Positions 11,163-23,565 of a stretch of 64,000 nt of DNA are shown here, piece by piece. The DNA lies in assembly GCA_012934845.2 (NCBI GenBank), contig WNNJ02002407.1:32613-96612 (forward strand), given 5' to 3'. How positions within the stretch are numbered: the stretch's first letter is position 1; every line of letters begins with the position of its first letter. The position numbers and the translations under genes were made by a program. The notes below the pieces were generated by a model. The model saw only the letters and a list, made by a program, of their open reading frames with translations. It ran no database searches and was not told the DNA's origin. The DNA is from Pomphorhynchus laevis (lineage: Eukaryota; Acanthocephala; Palaeacanthocephala; Echinorhynchida; Pomphorhynchidae).

Positions 11163-13690
11163 TTGTGAACTTGTATATTTAATTATATAACTAATACTCT
11201 CTAAATTAATGTAATATTGTAAACTCACTCATCCGATAACTGTGTTTCTAGATTTATTGAATAAAACCATATTTGGTATTCTCTCTGATAAGTTGCACTT
11301 TGAAGAATCAAAACTTTATTTAATAAATTGTAAGTATTTATAATCAAAGCATTTTTTCGACATCGCTTATCTACTAGAAAATGGCAAAATCATTAATGAC
11401 TATATCTGTTAGAGAGGCCTTTATTGCTGGCCTGAAGGATCCTCTTATTTGACAAAAGCTTTTAGAACAGAAGTCACTGACCCTCGAAATTACAATTTAC
11501 ATAGCTTGAACAATGAAAACGGCTCGTTTAGAGACGCAAAAATATATACAGCCTCCTGTACGGTCGTTCCAATATCAAGAATCAATCGTTCTAGTCAGAT
11601 CAATGACACGATATTCCAATTCTGTGGAAGATCCCATTATCGATCGAAATGTCCGGTTACAGATGCAAATTGCTAGAAATGCTTGAAGCGTGATAATTTT
11701 GCTTCTGTATGTCGATCTTCACGAAATCAATGTTCAGCCACAAGTTAGAGCACACTAGCAATCTCATATATACTGATAATGCACGGATACAGCTATGTAC
11801 CCGTCATCATCAGCAATACCACAATCTCTGCGCTCGTTGATAGTGTCAGCTTAAGCAAATTTATGTCAACAGCTACTCGAGATTGCAGCAGTCTCAAGAT
11901 ATACCCATCAACAGATACTGTATACCTATCATCAGTCAACCAAAAATCAGCAAATGTTGGCAACTGTTATGTTTACATGCAGGTTGGAGAGAGATCGCAT
12001 AAAGAACTAAAAATCATAGTGTTGCCTAACTTATGCTCTCCACTCATTCTTGGTCAAGAATTCAAGAAAAGAAATACGAAAGTAACATTTCAATACGGAG
12101 ACAGACCTAAGCCTGGGCTATACCTGTGCTCTCTAGGCTATCTAAACGTCGAGCCTCTTCACCTATTTAGCTATCTATCTAGCGAAATTCATTCAATATC
12201 AACAAAATCAAAAAGCCAGGTCATGAATACTTCAAAAAACGAAATTCGCACCCTACTATTGTCCGCCATTATTGAAAAGTCTAGCTTACCATGGCGAACG
12301 CAATTTTTCGTCATGAAATCCATAAACAACCGTCGCATGGTAGTTGACTACTCCAATACTATCAACAGATTTAGCTATCCCGATGCCTTTCCGATGTCAA
12401 ATATTAGTGACCCGATATTTCACTAAACTAAACCGAGAATCCGCCTACTACCAGTGTTCACTAAGAAAATAAGAAAAAGTATAGAAGTCTTTTGAGGCGA
12501 ATAGCTAACTATATCACTAACAAATTCCTTTCGGCCTTACCAATTGCGTGGCCGCATTTTAATGGGTCATGACAAACATCATCCAGGACAATCATCTTAG
12601 TGCAACCTTCGTTTATGTCGATGATATCGTTGTCGCCGGACAGATAAAATGGAACACGATGCTAACTTGGCCGTATTTCGTGCAATACTTGATAAATACC
12701 AAATGAAACTCAATCACGAAAAAAGTTGGTACAACGTATCAAAACTATCATATATGGTCGCATCATCCACGATGGCAAAATTGAGCCGGATCCCGAAAGA
12801 TTGCAGCCACTCATCAACTTCCCTCCGCCAACGTTACTAAAATCTATGAAACGACTGATCGAGATGTTCTCTAATTATCGTCAACGGATATCTTGGTAAT
12901 CAGAAGCTATTTATTCACTCCTTAAAGTTGCAAGTTTTCCTCTAAATAAAGCACAAACTACCTGTCTGACTAATCTAAAGTCCGAAATTGCTCATGCATC
13001 ACTATCTGCTATCGACGGCCATCAATCGTTAACCATCGAAACTGATGCATCAGGAATAGCACTGGCCTCTATGTTATCTCAAGAAAGTAGACCAGTAGCG
13101 TTCTCGATAACGCTAATATGAGGTCACAGCTATTGTCGAATCAGTTAGAAAATTGAGAGATCTACTAATAGGCCGAAAATTTACAATTATAACGGATCAG
13201 CGAGCAATCGCTTTCCTGATTGGGGCATCAACCAAAATTGCATCAAAAATGACAAGCTTACTCGCTAGAGATTATAACTTTCTAATTATCAATATTATAT
13301 ACGATATCGCTCAAGAAAGACAAACACTGTCGCAGACGCTCTATCTCTCTCCACCAGTGGTGACCCAAACCCTAACTAAAGGACTTGCATATTTCGTTAT
13401 GTCATTCCGCAATAACTCGTCTAAATCACTTTGTAAAACAAACGAACTTATCATATCAAATTAGCATCAATTCAAATTGATACGGCAATTTGAATTGCGT
13501 ACCAATGACTTCGTACGGCGTGTTCCACTTATCCACCGGAAATACCTTTTTATACCGCATCAGAGTTAAGGCCGTCACCCCATTAGTTCTTCAATCGTTC
13601 TCGCACTACCAACGAGGACAACCAGTTTTGTTCACGTTGCTTTAAAACAACTCGAAAATCGTGACGTGAAGAGCGTACGCCTTCTAAGTA
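11163..13690 (+). mobile_element. Second Ty3/gypsy fossil, LTR not confirmed
   Basis: A second Ty3/gypsy copy, distinct from the 6.6-10.2 kb one. Parts in order on the plus strand: an LTR-like stretch ending near 11300, a gag C-terminal and zinc-knuckle region (about 11380-11740), a protease region (about 11780-12100), reverse transcriptase remnants (about 12230-12900) and an RNase H region (about 13000-13400). A 3' LTR was not found. It is broken with many breaks and is old. Confidence 0.7.
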
Positions 13691-14990
13691 GCTAAAACAA
13701 ACTGATCCATCCAGACTCTAAGATCGCGAAGCTTTTGAGGTTCAAGCATTCACCGCGTGCTTTCTTAGAGCAAGCATTCTCATTGTGTCTGCAGTCCGAC
13801 CTGTCTTTATCTACTAATTACTTGAATCACGAATTCGAAATTACCGCGACATCACTCACTTCTACACTGACATCATCCCCTTCTTTGTGTGCAGGCGGTT
13901 CAGATGGCTTGAACCCACGTCATATACGCGATCTTATTGACTACTCGATTGGAGCGCCAGGATGAAAACTCTTGATCATCCTAAATGCCTCATACGCCTT
14001 TTTCCGAGGGTCAAATTCCACCAGATACCACGATTGCTCTTTGTGGAGCTAAACTGTTAGCATTCAAAAAGAAAGACGACAGAGATCGTCATATCGCGGT
14101 CGGTTGTGTTTTTCGACGAATAGAATCTAAGCTCCTTAACCGATTCGCTTTTGATAAAGTTATCGAGAGTCTACTTCCAGTTCAATTATGCGTCGGAGTC
14201 CCAGGCGGCTCAGAGGCAGCGGTTCACGCTCCAGAATTTACTTAAATCATTATCCTCGTAAGGGAACTGCTCTAGTTAAATTGGATACGAATAATGTTTT
14301 TAGCAGCATTAGCCGAAACGTCATCTTGCAAGCAGTGTTTCGTGATGTGCCGGAGATTTTCTCTTTCGTCTCTCAATGTTTAAAGAACCCAAACATCCTT
14401 TTCTTTGGAGATACCCATTTGACCTCAGCTGAAGGAGTTAAACAGTGCGATTCTATTGGCCCGCTTCTATTTGCACCTACGGTCAACAACTTAGCTAAAA
14501 GTCAGAAATCGTAATAATCTTTCAGGTACCTCGATGATTGTTTCATTGTCGGCTCAGCGGATTCACTATGCCATGACATATGTCTTATTGTAAACATAGG
14601 TTAATCTATAGACCTTACCATGCGACCAGATAAGAGCGAAATTATCTCTCACGATCGAAATATACGTGATAGTATCTTAGCTATTTTAACTTGCAGCAAA
14701 CTTGTGCATCCCGATTCCGCCGATATGCTCGGTTCGCCAGTTGGCAACAACTAACATATCGACTGCTCTAACAATGCAGCTATCGAACAACTGGCCCACA
14801 CTGCTGCAAAACTCTGCAGTCTTAATGGGCACGACGCGCTGTTCATCCTTTGAAACTGCATATCAATTTCAAAGATCCAGGATCTTTTAGGCAGCGCTCT
14901 CTACTTTGATTCAGCACAGACTAAGTGTTTCGATAAAGTCATTCGCAGTACTTTTACAGAGTTTTTGAATTTGAATCAAACGGAGAGAAC
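13690..14990 (+). mobile_element. RT retroelement remnant, copy A
   Basis: The frame at 13735-13965 ends with a GGSDGLNPRHIRDLI block. It is followed by EGQIPPDTTIALCGAKLLAFKKKDD, then AVGCVFRRIESKL and PVQLCVGVPGGSEAAVHA near 14190. It continues as TALVKLDTNNVFSSI and GVKQCDSIGPLLF, then YLDDCFIVG near 14530 in place of YADD. These are RT fingers and palm motifs of the group that also includes 44015-46930. Frameshifts break it. A second homologous remnant starts at 15000. Confidence 0.65.
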
Positions 14991-14999
14991 CTGAAGAAA

Positions 15000-16319
15000 G
15001 AACTGTCCCATCCAGACTCTGAGATCTCGGATCTTTTGAGATTCAAGCATCCACTACGTGCTTTCTCAAAGCAAGCATTCTCATTGTGTCTGCAGTCCAA
15101 CCAGTAATCTACTAATTACTTAAATCAATAATTCGAAATTACCACGATAACATTTACTTCTACACTAGCATCATTCCCTTCTTTGTGTGCAGGTGGTTCA
15201 GATGGCTTGAACCCACGTCATATACGCGGTCTTATCCACTACTCGACCTGAGTGCCAGAATGCAGACTCTTGAGCAGCCTTAAAGGCCTCGTACACCTTT
15301 TCGCCGACGGTAAAATTCCGCCAGATATCATGGTGGTGGTATTATGGTGGGATAGGAATACTCACCTCTTACATGATAGCCATCCTGGTCTTTTGTGCAT
15401 CCGTTTACTAGACCGGCCGTCTCGTCACAAATATCTTATCAGCATTCGCTTCGCCGCCATGCGGCCAAATCGATCCTAATTTCCTCAATGCCTGTGGGAT
15501 ATGGACTGATGAATTCCGGTCGGAGGTTCCAGGGGGACCTATACATACAAAAATGATAGTCATCGACCTACTTCCAATCTGTTTTTAATGGGCTATTGGA
15601 ATTCTTCCGCAAATCATCAGACCGATCGAGACTATTGAGTGCTTCGTCAAGTTCTACAGGCGCATTCTCCTAGCTCTACTAAATCGTGCCGTCGAAACAA
15701 AACTCGACGACCAAGCGATCACGGTCGCCCTTTGTCAAGGCATTAAATTTTCCATTCCATTCCGTTGCACGTGCGGTTCCTACTCCCACAGTTCGGCAAC
15801 TCACGGTTCGAACTGCCGGCGTTTCACTTCTCGTTACGCCTGCCAGGCTGCAGTAAACGAATTAATCCGTTCAGGGCTTTCTGCAATCGCTACTCGAACC
15901 TACCAAACTCTCTCTCGTGATGACCATAAGAGGCCCGACGGTACCACTCTTCTTCCTTAACTCTCGTGTAGAACACTATTGTGGTATTTTACCTAGCCAG
16001 ACACTGGCTCCTACCCACGTGATGCTGGCAGTTACCAGCGTCAGCGAAGTCGCCAAAGCGGCAGAGGAAGTTAAATGTGTCAAGTACAGAGGCCCCGACG
16101 CAAGCCTGTATTTTTTGTCTCAATTTCGATCGAGACATTCGGAGCTGTCAGCCCCAGCGCCGCTGCTTTTCTGAAAGAGCTGGGAAGCTTTCTAATCCGA
16201 TCCAGTGTCAACAAACGCGACGGCATCTTTTCCTACAACGTATGAATGCCGCAGTGCAGCGAGAAAATGTACGGCCGTGCTGGAGGCAGCTGACGATAAC
16301 TCGGGCCCTATTTAATTAA
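15000..16319 (+). mobile_element. RT retroelement remnant, copy B, with C-terminal part
   Basis: It begins with the same sequence as copy A (CATCCAGACTCT, then TTCAAGCAT) and repeats the GGSDGLNPRHIR block at about 15190. The RT core is then lost and it continues into a C-terminal region: a zinc-finger-like FRCTCGSYSHSSATHGSNC (about 15765) and then RPDGTT near 15930. It closes with FLQRMNAAVQRENVR at about 16230. The CxC...HG..C and RxDGxT blocks are typical of the C-terminal region of this RT family. It is decayed. Confidence 0.6.
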
Positions 16320-16521
16320 TTAATTTTATATATTTATATTATGTAATTAATAAAAATTTTAAAATGTTAAATAATTTTTAAAATGTTTAATTACATTCTT
16401 AATTAATATATGATTGAATGATTCATTTATACTTTATTTTATAGCAAATATAGAAACTTATTTCATTAAGGCTTTTACTAACAGTTTTTTTACAATAAAG
16501 TGTTAATTCAATTCAGATTTA

Positions 16522-17994
16522 ATGTTGCGTCAATTTGCAAAGCATACGAGCAAGAGTAAGTCTAAATACTGAAATCATTTCTATTCGAGGTTGTTTTTGA
16601 TTTTGCACAGTATGCACAAGAAATCTATATGTTCAAACAGAGAATACTCCTAATCCTAACAGCGTGAAGTTCTTACCTGGCAAGCCGGTGCTCACCTCCG
16701 GTACAATAGAATTTCGAGATAAAAGCGAAGCGAAAAAATCAAATTTTGTCAGGTACATGAAAATAAGGATTTTATAATATTTCAATTTAAGTTCGAAGTC
16801 GACTTTTCTTTGTCGACGGAGTAAAATCAGTTATGCTAGGAAGTGATTTTGTAACAATAACAAAGCAGAACGAAGTTGATTGGGCGTTAATGAGACCGGA
16901 GATATTCTCGATATTTATGGACTTTTTTGCTAAACACAACAGTGAATCCATTATATCCGAAAAACAAGATAAAAATGGTATTATTGTAATATCTTTTGAT
17001 TTAATAGATAGAGCGGCTATGTATTTTCAGTATTAATAAAGCATTATTAATGTTTATTAACTTAAATTTAGGGCATTTACTCTATAAAGTTCGGAAAGTT
17101 CAGGATTTTTTTAAAAACATTCGATAGCCAACATATTATTTTGAGATTAATTAGAATTATTATGGAATATAATTATTTATTTAATTAATTATATTAATTG
17201 AATAATATACTATAATATATTATTAATAATTAATAAATATTAATAACATATTCAATGTATTAAAAATTAATATTTTTGGCATGTATTTGATTTACATTAA
17301 TGTATTTAAATATTAATAATTATAATTAATATTAATATATAAATTATATATTCATAGATGTATTTGTGAATGTGTTGACTATAACACATGTTTCTATTTG
17401 TCATGGATATCAAGTGTTATATTTTATTTGATTACATTTTTATCTTATTAAATAAAATATTTTATTATTTTTATCATGTAAATTTGATATCATATAAATT
17501 TGATATCATATAAATTTGATATCATATAATATCAAGTTTTTTACGTTTATTTATCTCACTAGATAAAAACGAAAGAAATTTGAGTCCGGAAAATGCTGAC
17601 ATTGTACGTAGAATTACTGAACTATTAGATAATCGAATAAGGCCGATGATACAGCGAGACGGTGGCGATGTCCAATTCATTGTATCAAACATCAATTGTT
17701 TCTATCTTTAAATTATCTATTTCTAGGATTTCAGCAATGGCGTTGTTAGTTTGGAAATGAAAGGCGCATGTGTGGGCTGTCCCAGTTCGACAGTTACTCT
17801 TAAGCATGGTATTGAAAATATGATTAAATACTACATCCCAGAAGTTTCTGAAGTCAATCAGGTTAAAATTGAAAGTTTATTTTATGTTTGCTTTTACTAC
17901 AATTTAGGTATCAAATAAAGTTGAAAAACATGCGGATAATGAATTCGAAAAATTTGAATTTAAATTAAAACAAAAGCCAAAGTTTGAAAAATAG
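16522..17994 (+). CDS. NFU1: NFU1-type iron-sulfur cluster scaffold protein, six exons
   Basis: Six exons join in frame to a 231-residue protein: 16522-16555, 16611-16752, 16799-16977, 17563-17681, 17727-17861 and 17908-17994. All introns are GT-AG. Exon 1 starts [11 protein letters not shown], a basic, Arg/Lys-containing leader that fits a mitochondrial import signal. Exon 2 gives the Nfu N-terminal signature [20 protein letters not shown], and exon 3 continues [20 protein letters not shown]. Exon 4 has [14 protein letters not shown]. Exon 5 has the catalytic CVGC at about residues 173-176, which in this family binds a bridging 4Fe-4S cluster handed to mitochondrial apoproteins. Four introns are 45-55 bp; the third is 585 bp and contains AT-rich repeats. 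Human NFU1 is 254 residues, so this is near full length. An AATAAA follows at 18106. Confidence 0.93.
17480..17535. repeat. Short tandem repeat in NFU1 intron 3
   Basis: Three copies of a 17-18 base unit, AATTTGATATCATAT, lie head to tail just before the exon 4 acceptor. Confidence 0.7.
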
Positions 17995-18105
17995 AAATTT
18001 GTTTTTCTTTTGAAATTTGATATGGAAATGCCTAATTATTTTATGAAATTAATATAATTTTGTGATAATTAGGTCTTAATTAACAATTACGATAACCGTA
18101 AAACA

Positions 18106-18111
18106 AATAAA
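18106..18111 (+). terminator. Polyadenylation signal, NFU1
   Basis: The canonical AATAAA lies 112 bases after the NFU1 stop codon, with no other gene between. Confidence 0.6.
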
Positions 18112-18174
18112 AGAATGTCTGCATATCGGACTTTCTAAGAAACTTTAAGACAATTATTTAAAATAGAGCAACTT

Positions 18175-18240
18175 TAATTATTATTTGAGTAATTAAAGCA
18201 ACTTTATTTGAGTAATTCTTAAAGCAACTTTATTTGATTA
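18175..18240. repeat. Short tandem repeat
   Basis: Three imperfect copies of GAGTAATTxAAAGCAACTTTATTT lie just after NFU1. Confidence 0.5.
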
Positions 18241-18359
18241 ACACAAAAATAAACGCACCAAGAAATACTTTGTACTCGTGGCATGTCGTAGTGGATTAAA
18301 AATATTTAAGCAGTTACCCTAATAATCTGCGCACTTATTTTCAATATAATGGATAGATA

Positions 18360-20165
18360 CAGTCCGATTTTTATTTTGGGGCGACCTCGACAGTGGGGCA
18401 CTTCGCCCCAACCAAAACCTCGACTTTAAAGCACTTTTTTATTTTTCATATTTTACGTTTAAATAGTTTAAAAGCATGAAGAAGAAAAAATTACCTTTTA
18501 TTTAAAAGTACAATATTTCAATAGCTTTTGCTATCATTAGGATTTAAATTTAAAATATGAATTTTACGTTTAAATCATAGAAAAACTTCAAACTCGATTT
18601 TTGGGAAGATAATTTTTTGGTCGTTTACCCTTATGAAAAACGTTTTGAAGCTGATTGTTTTATTAAGACTGGATTCTCAGAAAGGAAGCTTGCGACGAAA
18701 CATAACAAATCAAAGGGGACTGTTTAAATACTCAAAAATGTCTTTTAAAAAATAAGAAAGAAGAGACGTATTTTAGCGATGAAGTAGAAGAGATTCCAGC
18801 AACTAGCGAATTTGCTCAAATAGATAGCAAATGCTTTGAAGTATTTTTTAAGGCTAAGAGAAATAGGTTTTTCACTTAATGGAATAGTTATCAACAAATC
18901 CATAGCCCCCTAAAACTTTCTACTAAATTAGAGTCAAATAATTTATGGCATCCAATGATTGACTAGAAAAGTTTAAAGAGACATAACTGATATTTTAAAA
19001 ATATCTGGTGTGAATCAAAACCGCTTATAAAAGTAATCTACCTTATTTTAATTAGGCCAAGCTTTACAAAAATACAAAGATGTATTTAATTATGATTAGA
19101 CTACCCTGTATTATGAAAGCACAGATTTTTGTTACAAAAAACGATCGATGATTGGGCATCCAAGGAAATAAGACACGCAAATATGTTGGCTGGATAGTAT
19201 GACTGGATAAAAGCTAAATCCTCTGGCAAATGGTCATTTTAAATCAACTAAACCCCTGAAAGATTTTCGTTCTGAGGAAAAGGCATTCAATATTTGCATT
19301 CTTCGCTTTTAGAACTATATAGAAAGCTAAATCAAAAGATGTTTCCCTTAAATATAAAGATTTTTTGTTTTTGCATAAAGCATCATCTTATCATTGTCTT
19401 GAACTGAGTAATATCGAGATCATGATTTACCCAAAAACACAACTTTTATTGTTCAATCCTTAGACATGGGGATTATAAAGTCTTTTAGAAATCATTATTT
19501 TAATGCACTCATAAATTCAATCGATCATGGCATTTTAGGATAAATAGCAGATGGTTTCCGATCAATCAATATAAAATGCAATAATATTGAAGGTTATAGC
19601 TTGGGATAATGTGACAAGAGAAACATTTAAAAACTGCATTAAAAAGAACATTGATGATTAAAAGAAAACCTTGATTTATGCACTCCTGCTAAATAATAAA
19701 TCTCGACGTTTTTTACAAATAAATGTCGAAATAGTTTGTTCAAACACTTAAATTTGAGGATTATAGAGTTGCCATTGAATAAATTGTTGAAAATAAAAAT
19801 TCCGTAGATTTTATTAAATCAGCTCTCGCCTATTTTGATGTTATTTCTACTGCAGATAAGTTATCTCTCTCGAAGCTTAAAGAGTTGATGATTATTAAAA
19901 TTGAAATAGTACGGCAATGAAGGAAAAATATGGATATGGAAATAAAATCACGGATTACTTAAAAAATATATAAAAAACGAATTTCAGCTATTATTAAGTT
20001 TAGCACAAAACAGTGTTTTGATTTATTGTTATAAGTTATAGTTGTTATACCCAATTATTCTAGTCAACCCAATTATATATAATAAGTTAAATTGAAAACC
20101 TCGTTCGACTCAAAAGCCTCGGTTTTGAGGTACTTTTTTAAAAAGTGCCGCAAAATTGAGGTCGA
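18360..20165 (+). mobile_element. pogo/Tigger-type DNA transposon, dead
   Basis: The ends share a pogo-like terminal motif: CGACCTCGA...GGGGCACTT on the left, and the inverted TTCGACCTCAATTTTGCGGCACTTTTT on the right near 20120-20160. Inside, decayed frames give KTGFSERKLATKHNKSKGTV (the psq-type helix-turn-helix) near 18665 and FSLNGIVINKS (CENP-B-type second domain) near 18870. They continue as NYD..TLYY and MTG.KLNPL (first DDE strand region) near 19090-19220, and IVQSLDMGIIKSFRNHYF near 19450. These are in the order of Tigger/pogo transposases. Many stops and shifts are present, so it is inactive and old. Confidence 0.7.
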
Positions 20166-20595
20166 ACTCCTTATTTATCCTTAATAATTGTATTCGAATA
20201 GCATTACCATAAAGGTCAAACAATATCCATACACATGTCATTCTTGTTTGTTTAATTACTCCTGTATGTATTTTGCATAATCTTAAAAACGTATTGTCAG
20301 TGTCTTCGCCATTACCTGACGGGATCGCTTTTAAAGCTTGAATTATCTGTATTTTTATGTTGAACCGACTGTTGATCCAGACTTATTCGATCCCGACTTA
20401 AACAAATTCAAATTCAAATACACAATGTGAACAATAATTCAAGTTAAACATGGCTGAAAATTAAAGATCTAGCAAAATTATTGCATATGCTATATATTCC
20501 AATCATCCAGTACTTGAGCATTTACGAACTGACGATTGAACGACATTGAACAATCTAGGTGACCACACCCTTTCAGGCATTGAAACTATTCGGAT
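20166..20595. other. Spacer, no feature seen
   Basis: No coding region or clear repeat is visible between the pogo end and the duplicated exon piece. Confidence 0.3.
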
Positions 20596-20812
20596 TAAAG
20601 ACTGCCGTGCACGAAGATTTCAGCTACGATATTAACCGAAAGAACCTAATTCGTGTCCATTTAAGTTATATGGGACATCCTATAGTTGGTGATTGGCTTT
20701 ATAGTAACAGAACAGATTATAAACCGTTTCGGACGATGTTGCACGCTTACCGATTGGAACTATGCGCTGGCAATGAAGTGTTAAAGTGCTGTTCGCCTGA
20801 TCCATTTTTAAT
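20596..20812 (+). pseudogene. Duplicated piece of the RPUSD1-like last exon
   Basis: About 215 bases are nearly identical to 59948-60164, the 3' exon of the pseudouridine synthase gene, in the same orientation. The match starts inside that exon, at ACTGCCGTGCACG, and stops just before its end, at GATCCATTTTTAA. A small deletion and substitutions remove the LTGRTHQ block. HLSYMGHPIVGDWLYSNR and PFRTMLHAYRLEL are still readable. There is no upstream exon here and no poly(A) tail, so it looks like a DNA-level duplicate and not a gene. Confidence 0.85.
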
Positions 20813-21419
20813 TTCCTTTAATTTCTTTAATTATTCGCTTACCTATATGCTGCTATATTTTATACTTATACTTTAATTAAAATTATCAACTTATTCCTGC
20901 TGATAACAGTATTTTCATTGACAAATTGTAATTCACGATCAATCATGACAATTAGCGAAATGATCAATCATGACAACACGCGTTCCGTTCTAGCGTTGAT
21001 TTAAGGGCTATTATATTTTTCAACAGCATTTTCAGTCTGAATTTATTTAGAAACAAATCACAAATAAAAATTATTCGAGAATATTATATTTCGACAACCC
21101 CTGCTGTACGAAATTTTCATCATTCACTTTGTGACAATTTCGATTTTTATAAAAAATCGAAATTTATATTTTGTAACAAACATTGCGTCCCTAGAAAGCA
21201 GAAATTAAAATTGCATTGGAACCTGCAAAGAAGAATTCACAACAATTGTGTTAATATTGTAAATTGTCACAAATTTTTAAAAAAAGGTAGGCCACTTCCA
21301 CTTTCTATAAGAAACGTTTTTTGCTGTAACTTGTCAAAAAGTTACATTATGAGTGTAAATGAGCTTAATTAGATTATGTAATATAAATTTGATCTCATAA
21401 TTTGATCTTTTAATATCAA
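20813..21419. other. Non-coding AT-rich stretch with a hairpin
   Basis: No gene is seen. A hairpin AATTTCGATTTTT / AAAAATCGAAATT lies at about 21138-21168. Confidence 0.4.
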
Positions 21420-21915
21420 ATTTAAATAGAAGAGTCGAGTGATCTTCAGCCAAAATTAAAAGAATCGAAACGTGAAGCGTAGATATTGGATCAGTAGCTG
21501 ATAAGCGTACTGCTGTTGGTATATAGATAGGATAAAAGTAATGTGCAGAATATAAATATTCATCAACATTTTATTGGTAACGATGACTGCACAGGCATAT
21601 CAACTTAAAATTAGGAAACAAACTATACATTACTAGTTTGAAAATTTCAATTAATCGCAAAAGGTAGAACCTTCTCATAGCAACGCTGATTTAATTTGAA
21701 ATAAAAATGATTTCAATTAAATTTGCAAATCGTAAGACGAAAGTATTTCATTCAATTAAATTGCCGATAAAAGCAAACGAGTCTATTAATCGTCAGCCAA
21801 CATTAAAAGGATCGAAACGTGAAACGTAGATATTGGATCAGTAGCTGATGAGGTCAATCAATACTGAAATGTAGCCTACTGCTGTTGGCTTATAGATAGG
21901 ATTAAAGCAACTTGC
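21420..21915. repeat. Duplicated unit with a hammerhead-like motif
   Basis: Two related blocks (21430-21545 and 21785-21910) share GATCGAAACGTGAA-CGTAGATATTGGATCAGTAG and the tail TACTGCTGTTGG-TATAGATAGGAT. In the second block, CAGTAG (21839-21844), CTGATGA (21845-21851), a short GGT/ACT helix, GAAA (21866-21869) and CTACTG (21876-21881) follow in hammerhead order, with a perfect 6-bp stem I. The first block has lost the middle of this motif. Stem III is tiny and the base before the cleavage C is G, so activity is doubtful. Confidence 0.5.
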
Positions 21916-22300
21916 AGTGCCATCAAAAATTTCACTTAAATACTATAATTATAATACATTTATTTATAAATATATGGTGCTTATTATGAACAGATTTGTA
22001 ATTATTGAATAACTAATTGTTTACGATTAATCGTTTAAATCAGTTGGGAATAATAATAAAATAATTATAATTAAATAAAATATTTTTATAAAAATGCTAA
22101 TTGTTTATGAAAATATGATGTATAAAAATTATATTACGTTTTTAGTTTAAAATAATTTCGAATTATAATATAATTATTACATTTGAAAATATTTTTACAA
22201 AAATGTTAATTTATTTTTAATAAATATTTTAATTTATTTTTAATTTCAAAAATATTAAATATAAACATTATATTATATAATTAATTTTATTACATTAAAT
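21916..22300. other. Very AT-rich spacer
   Basis: Nothing coding is seen; only A/T-rich low-complexity sequence. Confidence 0.4.
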
Positions 22301-22301
22301 T

Positions 22302-23110
22302 ATGATATGTCTTGCCTCAATTTTCAATCATCTTCCTTCTCTTCGTCTTTCTCTGAATCCTAATAAATCAAGAATAATGTGGATCTTACCTCGACGCCTC
22401 GGCTTAGAACCTCCCTCCGTATCATTAAATTCCACAATTCTTCCTATCGTTGACAAGCTCGTTTTCTTAGGCTTCCATTTCGACAACAGACTTTCACTTA
22501 AACCTTTCGTTAGAGGGGTTGAAGAGAAACTTAAACCTTTCCCTTTATGTATGACTCTCATATCTTCTCTCCTTTTCTCAATACTTGATTACTGTCTGAG
22601 TCTATTTTCCAACTCACCTAAATCCACTCTTCTTCCTTTACAACACATCACCAACACAACCGTCCGAGTTCTCCGTCTTCGTCGTTTTGATCATACATCC
22701 TACCATCTTGCTTCTCTCGATTTGCCTACAATTTATTGTCGTGTTCAAATTCGTTTTCTTCTCGTTGCTTTCCGTCTTGTAACTTTTCATACCCCTTCAT
22801 TTCTCAACCTTCCTTTTCTTGATAATTATCGTCCTGTTTACTGTTCCTTGCGTTCCCGTAATTCCCTTTGTTTACATGTCCCAAACTACTCTACCTATTT
22901 TGAACTCTCACTCCTTCCTTGTGGCTGCTCCTCTCTCGTGGAATCACCTGCCCATTCATATCCGCCAATCAACATAAATGCCGTGCTTCAAACGCCTAAT
23001 CCGATGACATTTAAACAATTAATTAATAAACCTGTATAACTTCTGATGTGTGTTTTTGTTACTGGACTTGGAAGAGTGCAGCTGTCACGCATTTGCCACA
23101 TTAAATAAAT
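22302..23110 (+). mobile_element. L2-type LINE, C-terminal part with a long open frame
   Basis: An open frame of 245 codons (22302-23039) starts after the RT catalytic motif: LSLNPNKSRIMWILPRR, then VFLGFHFDNRLSLK, DYCLSLFSNSPKS, LRRFDHTS, FLNLPFLDNYRP and RSRNSLCLHVPNYS. It matches the 2597-3684 family block by block but is clearly diverged. After the frame, GCCACATTAAATAAATT is the usual 3' end. It is 5'-truncated. Confidence 0.8.
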
Positions 23111-23565
23111 TATTATATTACATTTATTTATAAAATTATTTTTGCTTTTAGTTATGAGCATATAAGCTATAATTGAATAACTAATTAATCATTTAGTTTA
23201 AATTAATTGAGAATTATAATAAATGGTTCAGATTTTTGTAAGTTTAGATTTTAAAGAAGTTAACTTGTAGATGATAGCATTTTTTCGAAATATAAGAAAT
23301 TGTCGTTTCTTTTCTGAGATGAGATTCTATATTATTTCTAAATATAATAACTTGATAAGTGTATGCATATATTTTCAATATATAGTGTTATAATTTTAAA
23401 GCTTTTAAATATTTTGTTTGCAGCAATAAAATCATTAATATAGTTATATATAGTTATAAGAGATCACTCAAACTAAATAAATGAAACTATAAAGATTGTG
23501 CAAACAAACGATTATCCTTAATATTTCAACGATATATTCAAAGATTTACAATCAACAAAATAACT
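23111..23565. other. Intergenic AT-rich DNA
   Basis: This is the stretch between the LINE end and the 3' end of CSTF3. No feature and no obvious minus-strand AATAAA were seen close to the stop. Confidence 0.4.
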
